Shown: positions 40,783 to 49,920, numbered from the stretch's first letter. The stretch is DNA of 64,000 bases from Uruburuella suis (GCF_004341385.1 NZ_SLXE01000011.1:1-64000); one strand, 5' to 3'. The notes: generated from the sequence alone by a model not told the origin. Numbers and translations: made by a program.

Positions 40783-41571
40783 TCAACCGCGCCGCGGAAA
40801 AAACTGCACCGCGCTTTCGCCCTCGGGCAGCAGCAGCTTTTTCACCGCATGGCCGTGTATGGTTTCCAACGTGATTTCCACAGGTTTGCCGCTTTGCCAC
40901 ATTTGGTTGATCACGGTGCGGGCGGCGGCTTCGTCGCTCAATTGCAGCGCCTGCCACAAGCCTAAGGTTTCCATGTCTTGCCAAAAGGTTGCGGCGGCGC
41001 GATAGCTCAGCGAGAGCTTGGCGGTGTCCATCACCGGGTCGTAAAAGCCGTGGTGGAAAAGCATATCGCCCAAATCGTGCATATCAATCAAGGTGGGTGC
41101 GCGGCAGTCGATGCCCTCGGCATTTAAGCGGCCGATTAAATCTTGCAGGCTGTCGATGCCGAAATGGGTGAAAAACAGCAAACCGTCGGTTTTGAGGTGG
41201 CGCGCCCAGTTGTCAAACACAGCCGGCAAATCGTCGGCGGTGATCAGGCTCAAATTGGCCCACAGCATATCGGCAGCGGCTTCGGGTAGCGGCTCGGCCA
41301 AGCTTTGCTGATGCTGCGGCACGATTTTGCCGGTGAGCTTTTGCCACAAGCCGCTTTTGCGCGCAGCGGCGGCAGCGGCGAGAAAGTCGGCGCGCGGGTC
41401 GTATTCGGCAAACGCGGCTTGCGGATAGCGTGCGGCCAGCAGGCTGCGGCTGATGTCGGCATCGGCGCCGATGAGTGTGATGCGCTCGGGCGTGCGCGTG
41501 AGGATTTGCAGGCGCTCATCGGCGTTTTGGGCTAAGTGGTGATGGATTTGCCAGCGCTCGGGTGTGTTCAT
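40783..41571 (-). CDS. bioC: malonyl-ACP O-methyltransferase-like protein (BioC)
   Basis: A 262-aa SAM-dependent methyltransferase homologue. TLIGADADISRSLLAARYP replaces the canonical motif I, and DMLWANLSLITADDLPAVFDNWARHLKTDGLLFFTHFGIDSLQDL matches the BioC motif-IV/V region. BioC methylates malonyl-ACP to disguise it for the biotin pathway; BioH removes the methyl later. Location just downstream of bioH supports the call. The motif I lacks the GxGxG, so activity is not certain from sequence. Confidence 0.7.
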   Translation of the reverse strand: MNTPERWQIHHHLAQNADERLQILTRTPERITLIGADADISRSLLAARYPQAAFAEYDPRADFLAAAAAARKSGLWQKLTGKIVPQHQQSLAEPLPEAAADMLWANLSLITADDLPAVFDNWARHLKTDGLLFFTHFGIDSLQDLIGRLNAEGIDCRAPTLIDMHDLGDMLFHHGFYDPVMDTAKLSLSYRAAATFWQDMETLGLWQALQLSDEAAARTVINQMWQSGKPVEITLETIHGHAVKKLLLPEGESAVQFFPRRG

Positions 41572-41659
41572 TGGTTCACGCTTTGTCTGTAAAAAATAAA
41601 TCGGTTTTCAGACGGCCTGCCGCTTAAGCTTAATACAAACAGGCCGTCTGAAAGCCACA

Positions 41660-42403
41660 TCAACAACGGTTGAAAAAATCAGCCAGCCAAGCGGCAAATT
41701 GCGCTGCATGGGTGAGAAAAGGCGCGTGGGCAGCTTTCTCGATAATGTGCAGCTCGCTGTGCGGCAAATGGCGGTGCAGATATTCGCCCATGCGCGGCGG
41801 CGTGATGCTGTCTTTGCCGCCGAATATCAGCAGCGCCGGTGCGGCGATTTGGGGCAGAAAAGCGCGCGCATCGGCAGCGGCCACGGCATCGAGCGCGGCT
41901 TGCAGCGCGGCGGGTGCGCCGTGCTTCACAATATCGGGCAATATTTTTTCCAGAATCGGTTGTTGGTCTTTGGCGTATAAAAATTGCAACTGTAGAAACT
42001 GTTTCATATATTTGTGGTAATCTTGGCCGAACAAGGCCACCATTTTTGCCAGCGCCGGGTTGCTCAGCCCTTCGGGATAATCGGGCGCGGCCTGAAAACG
42101 GGCAAAGCTGGCGGTGAGGCAGAGCGCGCGCACTTTTTTGGGGTGGCGTGCGGCCAGATAAAGCGCCACTTGGCCGCCGAGCGACCAGCCTAAAATGCAG
42201 GCCGGCTCATCGATTTGCGCCGCCAGCGTATCGGCGGCGGCCGCCACGTCGAATGTGCCGCCAAAAGGTGCTGCGCCGTGGCCGGGCAAATCGGGCGTGT
42301 GTATGCGCCAATCGGCGGGCAGGCGCGGAACCAGGTCGTCGAAAATATGGTGGTTGGCGGCCCAGCCGTGAATCAGATAAACATTTTTGGCAGGATTTTG
42401 CAT
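41660..42403 (-). CDS. bioH: pimeloyl-ACP methyl ester carboxylesterase
   Basis: A 247-aa alpha/beta hydrolase: VYLIHGWAANHHIFDDLVPRLPADW, nucleophile elbow GWSLGGQVA, LLIFGGKDSITPP with the Asp, and EKAAHAPFLTHAAQF with the His. BioH cleaves pimeloyl-ACP methyl ester. The ATG at 42403 lies a few bases from the divergent comF start. The gap to bioC carries two DUS copies. Confidence 0.88.
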   Translation of the reverse strand: MQNPAKNVYLIHGWAANHHIFDDLVPRLPADWRIHTPDLPGHGAAPFGGTFDVAAAADTLAAQIDEPACILGWSLGGQVALYLAARHPKKVRALCLTASFARFQAAPDYPEGLSNPALAKMVALFGQDYHKYMKQFLQLQFLYAKDQQPILEKILPDIVKHGAPAALQAALDAVAAADARAFLPQIAAPALLIFGGKDSITPPRMGEYLHRHLPHSELHIIEKAAHAPFLTHAAQFAAWLADFFNRC

Positions 42404-42407
42404 GGGA

Positions 42408-43118
42408 ATGCTTTCTTGGTGGCGGCAAAGCGCCAGCTCAAAACGGTGTGTATTATGCCACGATTCGGCCGCCGGCTGCGGGCTGTGCGCCGCTTGCGCC
42501 GCCGATTTGCAAAGCGTGCGCACCGATGCGGCGCATATGTGCCCGCAATGCGCCGGCATAAGCACCCTCGGCGCGGTGTGCGGGCGCTGCCAGCAAAAGC
42601 CGCCGCCGTTTGAGCGGCTGTGGGCTTCCGTGTATTATGAACCGCCGGCCAGCAGCATGCTGCATGCCTTCAAGCATTTAGCCGATTTGAGCATGCGCGA
42701 GCCGCTGGTGGAAATCATGCGTGCCCACCCGCCGCCGTGGCTGGCCGATGCCGAAATCGGCGCGGCGTTGGCCATGCCCTTGAGCAAAGCGCGGCGGCTC
42801 TACCGCGGCTTCAATCAGGCCGATGAGCTTGCAGCGCGGCTGGCGCAGCATTACGGCTGGCCGCTGTTGCCGCGTGATACCGTGTTCAGACGGCATCACG
42901 CACCGCAAAGCACGCTCAAAAGCGATGAGCGCCAACGCAATGTGCGCCATGCGTTTGCCGTGCAAAGCGGCTTGGTTAAGAACTGTAACCTGTTGTTAAT
43001 CGACGATGTTGTGACCACAGGCGCAACATTAAATGAATTGGCCCGCGTGCTAAAAAGGGCGGGGGCTGGGCGCATTTTTTGCTGGACGCTCGCCCGCGCG
43101 CAAATGAAAATTTTTTGA
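42408..43118 (+). CDS. comF: ComF-family competence protein
   Basis: A 236-aa ComF/GntX-like protein. Zinc-finger cysteines (CVLC, CGLCAAC, MCPQC, GAVCGRC) are in residues about 15-70, then a phosphoribosyltransferase-type domain with NLLLIDDVVTTGATLNEL. ComF acts in DNA uptake during transformation; the DUS-rich genome fits a competent host. The start ATG (42408) is 4 bases from the divergent bioH ATG. A start six bases upstream (42402) is also possible. Confidence 0.88.
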   Translation: MLSWWRQSASSKRCVLCHDSAAGCGLCAACAADLQSVRTDAAHMCPQCAGISTLGAVCGRCQQKPPPFERLWASVYYEPPASSMLHAFKHLADLSMREPLVEIMRAHPPPWLADAEIGAALAMPLSKARRLYRGFNQADELAARLAQHYGWPLLPRDTVFRRHHAPQSTLKSDERQRNVRHAFAVQSGLVKNCNLLLIDDVVTTGATLNELARVLKRAGAGRIFCWTLARAQMKIF

Positions 43119-43168
43119 CGCACCTGCCTGCTTCGGGCATAGTGCCCTAGATTAAGTGACTGATTTAT

Positions 43169-43633
43169 ATGTTTACTGTTGTTTTGTACCAGCCCGAAAT
43201 TCCTCCGAACACGGGCAATATCATCCGCCTCTGCGCCAACACCGGCGCCGATTTGCATTTGGTCAAGCCGCTGGGTTTTCCGCTCGATTCGAGCAAAATG
43301 AAGCGCGCCGGCCTTGATTATCACGAATTTGCGGCGGTGCAGGTGCATGAAAATTTCAGCGATTGCCTGGCTGCTTTGGCCGGCCGGCGCATTTTTGCGC
43401 TCACCACCAAAGGCAGCGCGCGCCCCGACAAGGCGGCGTTTGTGCCGGGCGATGTGTTTTTATTCGGCCCCGAAACCCGAGGTCTGCCGGCTGAGATTCT
43501 CGATGGTTTGCCATCGGCGCAAAAGCTGCGCCTGCCGATGCAGCCGGGCAGCAGAAGCATGAATCTTTCCAACACTGTGGCCGTGATGCTTTTCGAAGCC
43601 TGGCGGCAGCAGGATTTTTCAGGCGGCATATAA
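43169..43633 (+). CDS. trmL: tRNA (cytidine(34)-2'-O)-methyltransferase
   Basis: A 154-aa SPOUT methyltransferase that 2'-O-methylates the wobble base of tRNA-Leu. VVLYQPEIPPNTGNIIRLCANTGADLHLV, DVFLFGPETRGLP and LRLPMQPGSRSMNLSNTVAVMLFEAWRQ are the TrmL/YibK motifs, with the knot in the last. Length is typical. Confidence 0.93.
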   Translation: MFTVVLYQPEIPPNTGNIIRLCANTGADLHLVKPLGFPLDSSKMKRAGLDYHEFAAVQVHENFSDCLAALAGRRIFALTTKGSARPDKAAFVPGDVFLFGPETRGLPAEILDGLPSAQKLRLPMQPGSRSMNLSNTVAVMLFEAWRQQDFSGGI

Positions 43634-43671
43634 AGCCGCTTGTAATTTAATATGAATTTCGTCTTGAATAC

Positions 43672-44496
43672 ATGAAAAATCAAGGCGCTGCGTGTTTGAC
43701 TCAAGAATTGGAACCTGTTTTGACTAAAGCCAAAAATATTTTTTTCGTCGGCGCATTTACCGCCATCGCCATCGGCAGCGCGCTTATCAGCCCCGCTGCC
43801 GCTGAATCTGCCCCCTCAGCCCGGCCTGCCGTGCGCACCGTGAGCAGCAATGCACTGCCCGATGCGGTGGTGAAAGCCGAAAAGCTGCACCGTTCGGCCA
43901 ATATGAGCTATCAGGTGGCGGGCAAGCGCTATTATCCGATGAGAAAAGTGGCTGAGTTCTCCCAAACAGGCAAGGCTTCATGGTATGGCAACAAATTCCA
44001 CGGCCGCAAAACCTCCAGCGGCGAGCGCTACGACATGAATATGATGACCGCCGCCCACAAAACCCTGCCCATTCCCAGCTATGCCAAAGTAACCAACCTG
44101 GCCAACGGCAAAAGCGTGGTGGTGCGCATCAACGACCGCGGCCCCTTCCACAGCAGCCGCGTGATGGATTTATCCAAAGCCGCAGCGGGCAAGCTGGGCT
44201 TTATCAATCAGGGCACCGCCAATGTGCGCGTTGAGCAAGTATTGCCGGGCAGCGGTGAAACCCTCGCCGCCAATGCAGGCAGTGGCCGCAATATTTATGT
44301 GAACCTGAAAAGCTTCGGCAGCGAAGCCGAAGCCAAAAGCTATCTGAGCCAAACCAGCCGCCACCTGAACAGCGCCCAGAGCGCGCAAAAAGTGGTGATG
44401 GTGAAGCAAAACAACCAATATGTGGTGCGCATGGGGCCATTTGCCCAGCAAGACCATGCCGACAGCGCCAAGCGCCAGGTGCAAACCGCCATTTAA
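43672..44496 (+). CDS. rlpA: RlpA-family septal-ring lytic transglycosylase
   Basis: A 274-aa exported protein. The double-psi beta-barrel (SQTGKASWYGNKFHGRKTSSGERYDMNMMTAAHKTLPIPSYAKVTNLANGKSVVVRINDRGPFHSSRVMDLSKAAA) holds the catalytic GKASWYG...H and RINDRGP. The C-terminal about 70 residues form a SPOR domain that binds denuded septal glycan. Two starts are possible: ATG 43672, or TTG 43720, which gives the cleaner signal peptide MTKAKNIFFVGAFTAIAIGS and has GGAA upstream. A DUS terminator follows. Confidence 0.88.
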   Translation: MKNQGAACLTQELEPVLTKAKNIFFVGAFTAIAIGSALISPAAAESAPSARPAVRTVSSNALPDAVVKAEKLHRSANMSYQVAGKRYYPMRKVAEFSQTGKASWYGNKFHGRKTSSGERYDMNMMTAAHKTLPIPSYAKVTNLANGKSVVVRINDRGPFHSSRVMDLSKAAAGKLGFINQGTANVRVEQVLPGSGETLAANAGSGRNIYVNLKSFGSEAEAKSYLSQTSRHLNSAQSAQKVVMVKQNNQYVVRMGPFAQQDHADSAKRQVQTAI

Positions 44497-44511
44497 GCGC
44501 CGCCGCTTCTT

Positions 44512-44550
44512 TTCAGACGGCCTGTGTGATGCAGGCCGTCTGAAATTTTT
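44512..44550 (+). terminator. rlpA terminator (DUS hairpin)
   Basis: TTCAGACGGCCTG and CAGGCCGTCTGAA are inverted and followed by TTTTTT. Confidence 0.75.
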
Positions 44551-44605
44551 TGCATGCGCCTATGCTATACTTTCGGCTTGAAAACACACAAAGCAGGCGT
44601 GAAAA

Positions 44606-45187
44606 ATGATCGGCAGATTAAATGGCAAACTGGTGGAAAAGCAGCCGCCGCAAATCGTGATTGATGTGGGCGGCGTGGGCTACGAAGTGGATGTGTCGAT
44701 GCAGACTTTCTACACCCTGCCGCCTTTGGGCGAGCCTGTGCAGCTTTTCACCCAATTGGTGGTGCGCGAAGATGCGCATTTATTGTTCGGCTTCGGCTCG
44801 GCGCAAGAGCGCGCCACGTTTCGCCAGCTGGTGAAAGTGAGCGGCATCGGTGCCAAAACGGCGCTGGGCATTTTGAGCGCCATGAGCGCCGGCGAGCTGG
44901 CACAGGCGGTGGCGCAAGAAGATGTGGGCCGCCTCTCTTCTGCGCCTGGCATCGGCAAGAAAACCGCCGAGCGCATGGTGCTGGAATTGCGCGGCAAGCT
45001 CACCCCCGCTGCAGATGGCGGCCTGCTGGTGCCTGCGCCGGCGGCCGATGAAACCGACGATATCGTCAGCACGCTTTTGGCCTTGGGCTACAACGAGCGC
45101 GAAGCCAGAGCGGCGGTGAAAAATCTGCCTGTGGGCACCGAAGTGGGCGAGGGCGTGCGGTTGGCGTTGAAAAATCTGCTGAAATAA
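44606..45187 (+). CDS. ruvA: Holliday junction DNA helicase subunit RuvA
   Basis: A 193-aa RuvA. Domain I MIGRLNGKLVEKQPPQIVIDVGGVGYEVDV, the helix-hairpin-helix motifs VSGIGAKTALGIL and APGIGKKTAERMVLELR, and a C-terminal domain LLALGYNEREARAAVKNLP that contacts RuvB. RuvB is not beside it, as usual in Neisseria. Confidence 0.95.
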   Translation: MIGRLNGKLVEKQPPQIVIDVGGVGYEVDVSMQTFYTLPPLGEPVQLFTQLVVREDAHLLFGFGSAQERATFRQLVKVSGIGAKTALGILSAMSAGELAQAVAQEDVGRLSSAPGIGKKTAERMVLELRGKLTPAADGGLLVPAPAADETDDIVSTLLALGYNEREARAAVKNLPVGTEVGEGVRLALKNLLK

Positions 45188-45292
45188 AGCCGTATCTGCG
45201 CTGCAAACGATGGCCGATAAATTTCATCATTGCTCTGAAGCTGCCATTGAACCCAACCCGCGCTTGGCGGCCTTCATCCCCGTATCCAATGC

Positions 45293-45317
45293 GTAGATCG
45301 GATTCTCGAATCCGACA
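45293..45317. repeat. ATCGGATTCTCGAATCCGA palindrome
   Basis: It matches the internal palindromes of the element at 36024-36213. It lies 40 bases before another element, suggesting two elements with shared parts. Confidence 0.55.
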
Positions 45318-45356
45318 TTTAGTTGAGAGAGAGGGGATTTGGTTACAGGCCGTCTG

Positions 45357-45458
45357 ATACCAATCCAAAAAATAACCTCACTTCGTTGTCTCGCCTTGCC
45401 ATACTATCTCTATAGTCGCAGGCTTCCGCCTTGTTGGCTTACTTTTTTGAATGGGTAT
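45357..45458. mobile_element. 102-bp Correia-like element with ATACC ends
   Basis: Inverted ends ATACCAATCCAAAAAATAAC and TACTTTTTTGAATGGGTAT flank a core reading GTTGTCTCGCCTTGCCATAC, then TATAGTCGCAGGCTTCCGCC and TTGTTGGCTTA. The core order resembles the Neisseria Correia repeat (GTTGCCTCGCCTTGCCGTAC, then CTGCGGCTTCG and CCTTGTCCT), whose ends are TATAGTG instead. It starts directly after a DUS core. The surrounding 520-base gap between ruvA and the ABC gene holds no gene. Confidence 0.65.
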
Positions 45459-45711
45459 GAAAAGTTGTTTAGGTTCAAACATTTTTTCTTGTTTGAATAG
45501 AAAACAATCACTGTTTAAAGTCGTCTGAAGCAAGCCGATAGGTTTGCCGGGCAGCCCCCAAAATTAATTTGTTTGGTTATATATTACCGCCTGTATTATG
45601 TTTTCAGACGGCCTGATGATAAATGAAGGCCGTCTGAACGCATACGCACCAACCGACCATAAAAACAATCTTTGAAGCACCGGCTGCTTCACAAACGAAA
45701 GCTTTATCAAT

Positions 45712-47559
45712 ATGTTCAGCAAGATTTTCAACTGGTTTGAAACCCGCATCGATCCTTATCCCGACGACGTGCCGCAAACGCCCGAAGGCAAAAATGTGGT
45801 GTCGTTTATCTGGTCCAACCTCAACGGCCTGCACGGCTGGCTTTTGGGCTTGACGATTTTATCGGCCGGCTTGGGCATTTTATCGGCGGTGCTGTTTCAA
45901 TATATGGGGCAGCTTGTGGATTGGCTGGGCAAATACACGCCCGCCCAATTGTGGGCGGAAAAAGGCGGCATGCTCACGCTGATGGCGGTGGTGATGCTGC
46001 TGAGCATTGTGTGGGCGTTTGTGGCTTCCAACGTGCGCCTGCAAACCCTGCAAGGCGTGTTTCCCATGCGGCTGCGCTGGAATTTCCACCGCTTGATGCT
46101 CGGCCAGAGCCTGGGCTTTTATCAAGACGAATTTGCCGGGCGCGTGTCGGCCAAAGTGATGCAAACCGCGCTGGCCGTGCGCGACACGGTGATGACGTGC
46201 ACCGATATGCTGGTGTATGTGGCGGTGTATTTGATCACTTCGGGCGTGATTCTGGTGGCGCTCGACGGCTGGCTGCTGCTGCCGTTTGTGCTGTGGTTGG
46301 TGTTGTTTGTGGGCATGATGCGCGCGATGATTCCGCGCTTGGCCAAAACCGCGCAGCGCCAAGCCGATGCCCGCAGCCTGATGACCGGCCGCATCACCGA
46401 TGCTTATTCCAACATCACCACCGTGAAGCTTTTTTCCCACGGCTCGCGCGAAGCCGCTTATGCCAAAGCCTCGATGCGCGAATTTATGCAAACCGTGCAT
46501 GCGCAGATGCGCCTGGCCACGGGGCTCGATTCGGCCAGCTATGTGCTCAACGTGTCGCTCACCGTGGGCACCGCCGCGCTGGGCTTGTGGCTGTGGAGCC
46601 AAGGCCAGGTGGGCGTGGGCGCAGTGGCCACCGCCACCGCCATGGCTTTGCGGCTCAACAGCATGTCGCAATGGATTATGTGGGAATCGGCGCGCCTGTT
46701 TGAAAACATCGGCACCGTGCAAGACGGCATGAACACGCTCTCCAAGCCGCACACCATTGTGGATTTGCCCGATGCCCGCCCGCTGGTGGTGCGCCACGGC
46801 GAAATCCATTTTGATCACGTCGATTTCTCTTACGAAGCGGGCAAGCCCCTGCTCAACGGCTTCAACCTCACCATCCGCCCCGGCGAAAAAGTGGGCTTGA
46901 TCGGCCGCTCGGGCGCGGGCAAATCCACCATTGTGAACCTGCTGCTGCGCTTTTATGAAACCAACAGCGGCAGCATCAGCATTGACGGCCAAAATATCCG
47001 CAACGTTACCCAAGAGAGCCTGCGCAAGCAAATCGGCTTGGTCACGCAAGACACTTCGCTGCTGCACCGCTCCGTGCGCGACAATATTCTCTATGGCCGC
47101 CCTGATGCCGGCGATGAAGATATGTATCGCGCCGCCGAGCAGGCCGAAGCGGCTGAGTTTATTCCCAATCTTTCCGATGCCAAAGGCCGGCGCGGCTACG
47201 ATGCGCACGTGGGCGAGCGCGGTGTGAAGCTTTCCGGCGGCCAGCGCCAGCGCATCGCCATTGCCCGCGTGATGCTGAAAGACGCGCCGATTCTGCTGCT
47301 TGATGAAGCCACCAGCGCGCTCGATTCCGAAGTGGAAGCCGCTATTCAGGAAAGCCTTGATGCGCTGATGGAAAACAAAACCGTGATCGCCATCGCCCAC
47401 CGCCTCTCCACCATCGCCGCTATGGACAGGCTGATTGTGCTCGACAAAGGGCGCATTGTGGAGCAGGGCAGCCACGAAGAGCTGCTGGCCAAACACGGCC
47501 TTTACGCCAAATTGTGGGCGCACCAAAGCGGCGGCTTCTTAAACAGCCATTCCGAATAA
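45712..47559 (+). CDS. ABC transporter, fused permease and ATP-binding protein
   Basis: A 615-aa half-transporter of the exporter type. Five or six membrane helices lie in residues about 40-320, and the nucleotide-binding domain has GRSGAGKST (Walker A), LSGGQRQRIAIAR (signature), ILLLDEATSALDS (Walker B) and HRLSTI (H-loop). The cargo is unknown; the MsbA/multidrug group is the nearest relative by eye. It works as a homodimer unless a partner exists elsewhere. A DUS inverted pair (about 45602-45639) lies in its leader. Confidence 0.85.
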   Translation: MFSKIFNWFETRIDPYPDDVPQTPEGKNVVSFIWSNLNGLHGWLLGLTILSAGLGILSAVLFQYMGQLVDWLGKYTPAQLWAEKGGMLTLMAVVMLLSIVWAFVASNVRLQTLQGVFPMRLRWNFHRLMLGQSLGFYQDEFAGRVSAKVMQTALAVRDTVMTCTDMLVYVAVYLITSGVILVALDGWLLLPFVLWLVLFVGMMRAMIPRLAKTAQRQADARSLMTGRITDAYSNITTVKLFSHGSREAAYAKASMREFMQTVHAQMRLATGLDSASYVLNVSLTVGTAALGLWLWSQGQVGVGAVATATAMALRLNSMSQWIMWESARLFENIGTVQDGMNTLSKPHTIVDLPDARPLVVRHGEIHFDHVDFSYEAGKPLLNGFNLTIRPGEKVGLIGRSGAGKSTIVNLLLRFYETNSGSISIDGQNIRNVTQESLRKQIGLVTQDTSLLHRSVRDNILYGRPDAGDEDMYRAAEQAEAAEFIPNLSDAKGRRGYDAHVGERGVKLSGGQRQRIAIARVMLKDAPILLLDEATSALDSEVEAAIQESLDALMENKTVIAIAHRLSTIAAMDRLIVLDKGRIVEQGSHEELLAKHGLYAKLWAHQSGGFLNSHSE

Positions 47560-47583
47560 AGCGCTTTATGCAGGCAAACCACG

Positions 47584-47618
47584 CAGGCCGTCTGAATATT
47601 AAGTTTTCAGACGGCCTG
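47584..47618 (+). terminator. DUS terminator after the ABC gene
   Basis: CAGGCCGTCTGAA and its inverse lie 25 bases after the stop. Confidence 0.65.
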
Positions 47619-47700
47619 TGTTGTGCGGTGCAAGGCATGAGGGCGGTTATGCCGCCTTCCACATCAGAAAGGCTTGTTGCAAAAAGCTCTGGCCGTCTGA

Positions 47701-48382
47701 TACCAATAAAAATAAATAAGCTATAACCGTCCCATGCCTAAACTGGCCCCAAAAAACCACCCACTCACCGAGCATGATTTTATCAAACTCGCCAAAACCG
47801 AACCCCACCCCCGGGCTCGGACACGCTTGTTTATACTGCACCAACTGCAACAAGGCCAAGCACCCGAAGAAATCGCCCCACAGTTCGGATTGAATCCCCT
47901 TACCATGCACATATTGCGGCGCAAATATTGGGAATTCGGCATTGAACAGGCCATTTACGACAAACAGCGCCCAGGCCGCAGCAGCAAACTAAAGCCGGAA
48001 GACCATCAAGCCTTCAAACAACGTATCATCGAAGCGCAAGAAAAGCGCGAAGGCGGCAGGCTCACGGCCGAAGACATCCATACCATCGCCGCTCAAGAAT
48101 TGAATGCCCACTACAAACACAGCAGCAGCCTGTATCCTTTATTGCACCGTATCGGCATGAGCTGGATAACCGCCCGCAGCCGCCATCCACAGGCAGACCC
48201 GGAAGCGCAAGACGCTTTTAAAAAAACTTTGTTGACGAAGTAAAAGCCGTATTGCCCGAACACATCAAGCCCGAACAAGTCGACATTTGGTTTCAAGACG
48301 AAAGCCGCATCGGACAACAAGACAGTCTCACCCGCGTATGGCACGAAAAGGGAAAAAGGCCTCGCCTTATTCGCCAATCATG
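47701..48382 (+). mobile_element. truncated IS630-family element with frameshifted transposase
   Basis: The first frame (ATG 47734 to stop 48243, 169 aa) has a helix-turn-helix N-terminus (QGQAPEEIAPQFGLNPLTMHIL, RPGRSSKLKPED). At TTTTAAAAAAAC (about 48217-48227) a -1 shift continues as FVDEVKAVLPEHIKPEQVDIWFQDESRIGQ, holding the first Asp of the DDE triad, to a stop at 48382. The two A-run codons suit programmed frameshifting. The remainder of the catalytic domain is missing. The left end TACCAATAAAAATAAATAAG starts right after a DUS core. Confidence 0.75.
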
Positions 48383-48392
48383 ATGCCAAAGT

Positions 48393-48852
48393 GTGGTGTG
48401 GCGGATTGTGGCGGGAAAGAAAATTCTGCCGCTGGCGGCGCATGAGGAAGCGATTGGCTGCGGTGAGCTGTTTTGCTTCGAGCAGCGCAGCAGCTGGCAG
48501 ATTGTGCAGCAGGCTGGGCGCGGGCAGATTTATGCGGCCGAATTGCTGTTGCTGGATCAGGCGGATATCGATGCGTGCATGTTATTTAGGCCGTCTGAAA
48601 CAAAAAAACACGCTACGAAGGCAAGCGCAGCCGTTTGTGTTTCACCGGCAGCCATCGCAGGAGGGCGGGAAATCTGGCAGCGGTTGGCATCTGCCGATGA
48701 ACTTATGCATGCCGATATTCAGGCGCTGCTGGCTTGGCAGCCAAACTCCGATAGGCGATATTACCGCTGCTTGCGGCTATCAATCCGGCGGCCATTTTGC
48801 AGCGGCATTCAAGCAGCAGTTCGGTTTTTTGCCTTCTGATGTGCGCATGTGA
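48393..48852 (+). pseudogene. AraC-family regulator, truncated and frameshifted
   Basis: One frame reads GELFCFEQRSSWQIVQQAGRGQIYAAELLLLD, an AraC sensor-type segment. After about 48730 the frame changes, and the other gives TPIGDITAACGYQSGGHFAAAFKQQFGFLPSDVRM, the second helix-turn-helix of AraC proteins. The first helix-turn-helix is mostly absent and the N-terminus abuts the truncated IS. A DUS is embedded at about 48590. No intact product is possible. Confidence 0.7.
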
Positions 48853-48933
48853 CCCAATCGGGCTAAAGGCCGTCTGAAACTATTTTATACTGCTTTATAC
48901 TGCGGCCATTAATGAATAGCGGTGGAGAAACCG

Positions 48934-49713
48934 ATGAGCCAAACAAACACGCCCAGCCAGCACTGGCAGGCGCAAACTTATGCCGACAATGCCCGTTTTG
49001 TTGCCGATTATGGCGTATCGCTGCTCGATTGGCTGCAAGCTGACAAAGGAGAGCGAATATTGGATTTGGGCTGTGGCGACGGCGTGCTCACGCAAAAAAT
49101 CGCCGCCTCCGGCGCCCAAGTGCTCGGCTTGGACGGCAGCGCCGATTTGGTGGCTGCGGCGCAGCGTTTGGGCATCCATGCCGTGCAGGGCGATGGGCAG
49201 CAACTGGCGTTTGAGCATGAATTTGATGCCGTGTTTTCCAATGCCGCGCTGCATTGGATGACCGATGCACAAGCGGTGGTGCAAGGGGTGGCTAAAGCGT
49301 TGAAGCCGGGCGGGCGCTTTGTGGCGGAAATGGGCGGCAGCGGCAATATTGCCGCGATTCAGACGGCCTTGCAGCAAGCATTGAGCGCTCACGGTTTGCA
49401 GGCGCAGCCATGCTGGTATTTTCCCGATGCCGACACTTATGCAGCCTTGTTGATGGAAAACGGGTTTGCCGTACAGAAAATCATGCTGTTTGCCCGGCCC
49501 ACACCTCTGCCCTGCGGTGTGGCGGGCTGGTTGGCCACTTTTGCCGAGCCGATGCTGCCGGCCGGATTGACGCCGGCTTTGCAGACGCAAGTGTTGAATG
49601 AAGCCGCTATTGCAGCCGAACAATATCTGCCGCGTGATGAGCAGGGTGCGGTGTCGGCCGATTATGTACGCCTGCGTTTTGCTGCTGTGAAAGCAACGCT
49701 CGGCGCGATGTAA
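48934..49713 (+). CDS. class I SAM-dependent methyltransferase
   Basis: A 259-aa methyltransferase. RILDLGCGDGVLTQKIAASGAQVLGLDGSADLVAAA is motif I and post-I, FDAVFSNAALHWMTDAQAVVQGVAKALKPGGRFVAEMGG motif III/IV. NAALHW is typical of trans-aconitate/small-molecule methyltransferases. The substrate is unknown. The ATG follows GGTGGAGAAACC. The gene stands alone after the decayed IS/AraC region. Confidence 0.82.
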   Translation: MSQTNTPSQHWQAQTYADNARFVADYGVSLLDWLQADKGERILDLGCGDGVLTQKIAASGAQVLGLDGSADLVAAAQRLGIHAVQGDGQQLAFEHEFDAVFSNAALHWMTDAQAVVQGVAKALKPGGRFVAEMGGSGNIAAIQTALQQALSAHGLQAQPCWYFPDADTYAALLMENGFAVQKIMLFARPTPLPCGVAGWLATFAEPMLPAGLTPALQTQVLNEAAIAAEQYLPRDEQGAVSADYVRLRFAAVKATLGAM

Positions 49714-49782
49714 GCAGCTTTTACCGATAAACTTTGCGGCGTTTTCTACTTTTGTGATGAATTAATTCGATGGTTGTCATAG

Positions 49783-49817
49783 AAAGGCCGTCTGAAACAA
49801 AATGTTTCAGACGGCCT
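49783..49817 (+). terminator. DUS hairpin after the methyltransferase gene
   Basis: AAAGGCCGTCTGAAACA and its inverse are nearly perfectly paired. A second DUS pair at about 49868-49902 lies in the prlC leader. Confidence 0.6.
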
Positions 49818-49920
49818 CATCTTTATATTTCCCCGTTTGCCCCTATAATCAACCGCATCATTCTTTTCAGACGGCCTGCCGCACCAAAGGCCGTCTGAAA
49901 CACACCCACAAGGAAACTTT

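Noticed and set aside
45880..47526. A 548-codon minus-strand frame opposite the ABC transporter gene
   Set aside because: It is a shadow of the GC-rich coding strand: low-complexity His/Gln/Arg content, no domain, and the plus-strand protein is a clear ABC exporter.
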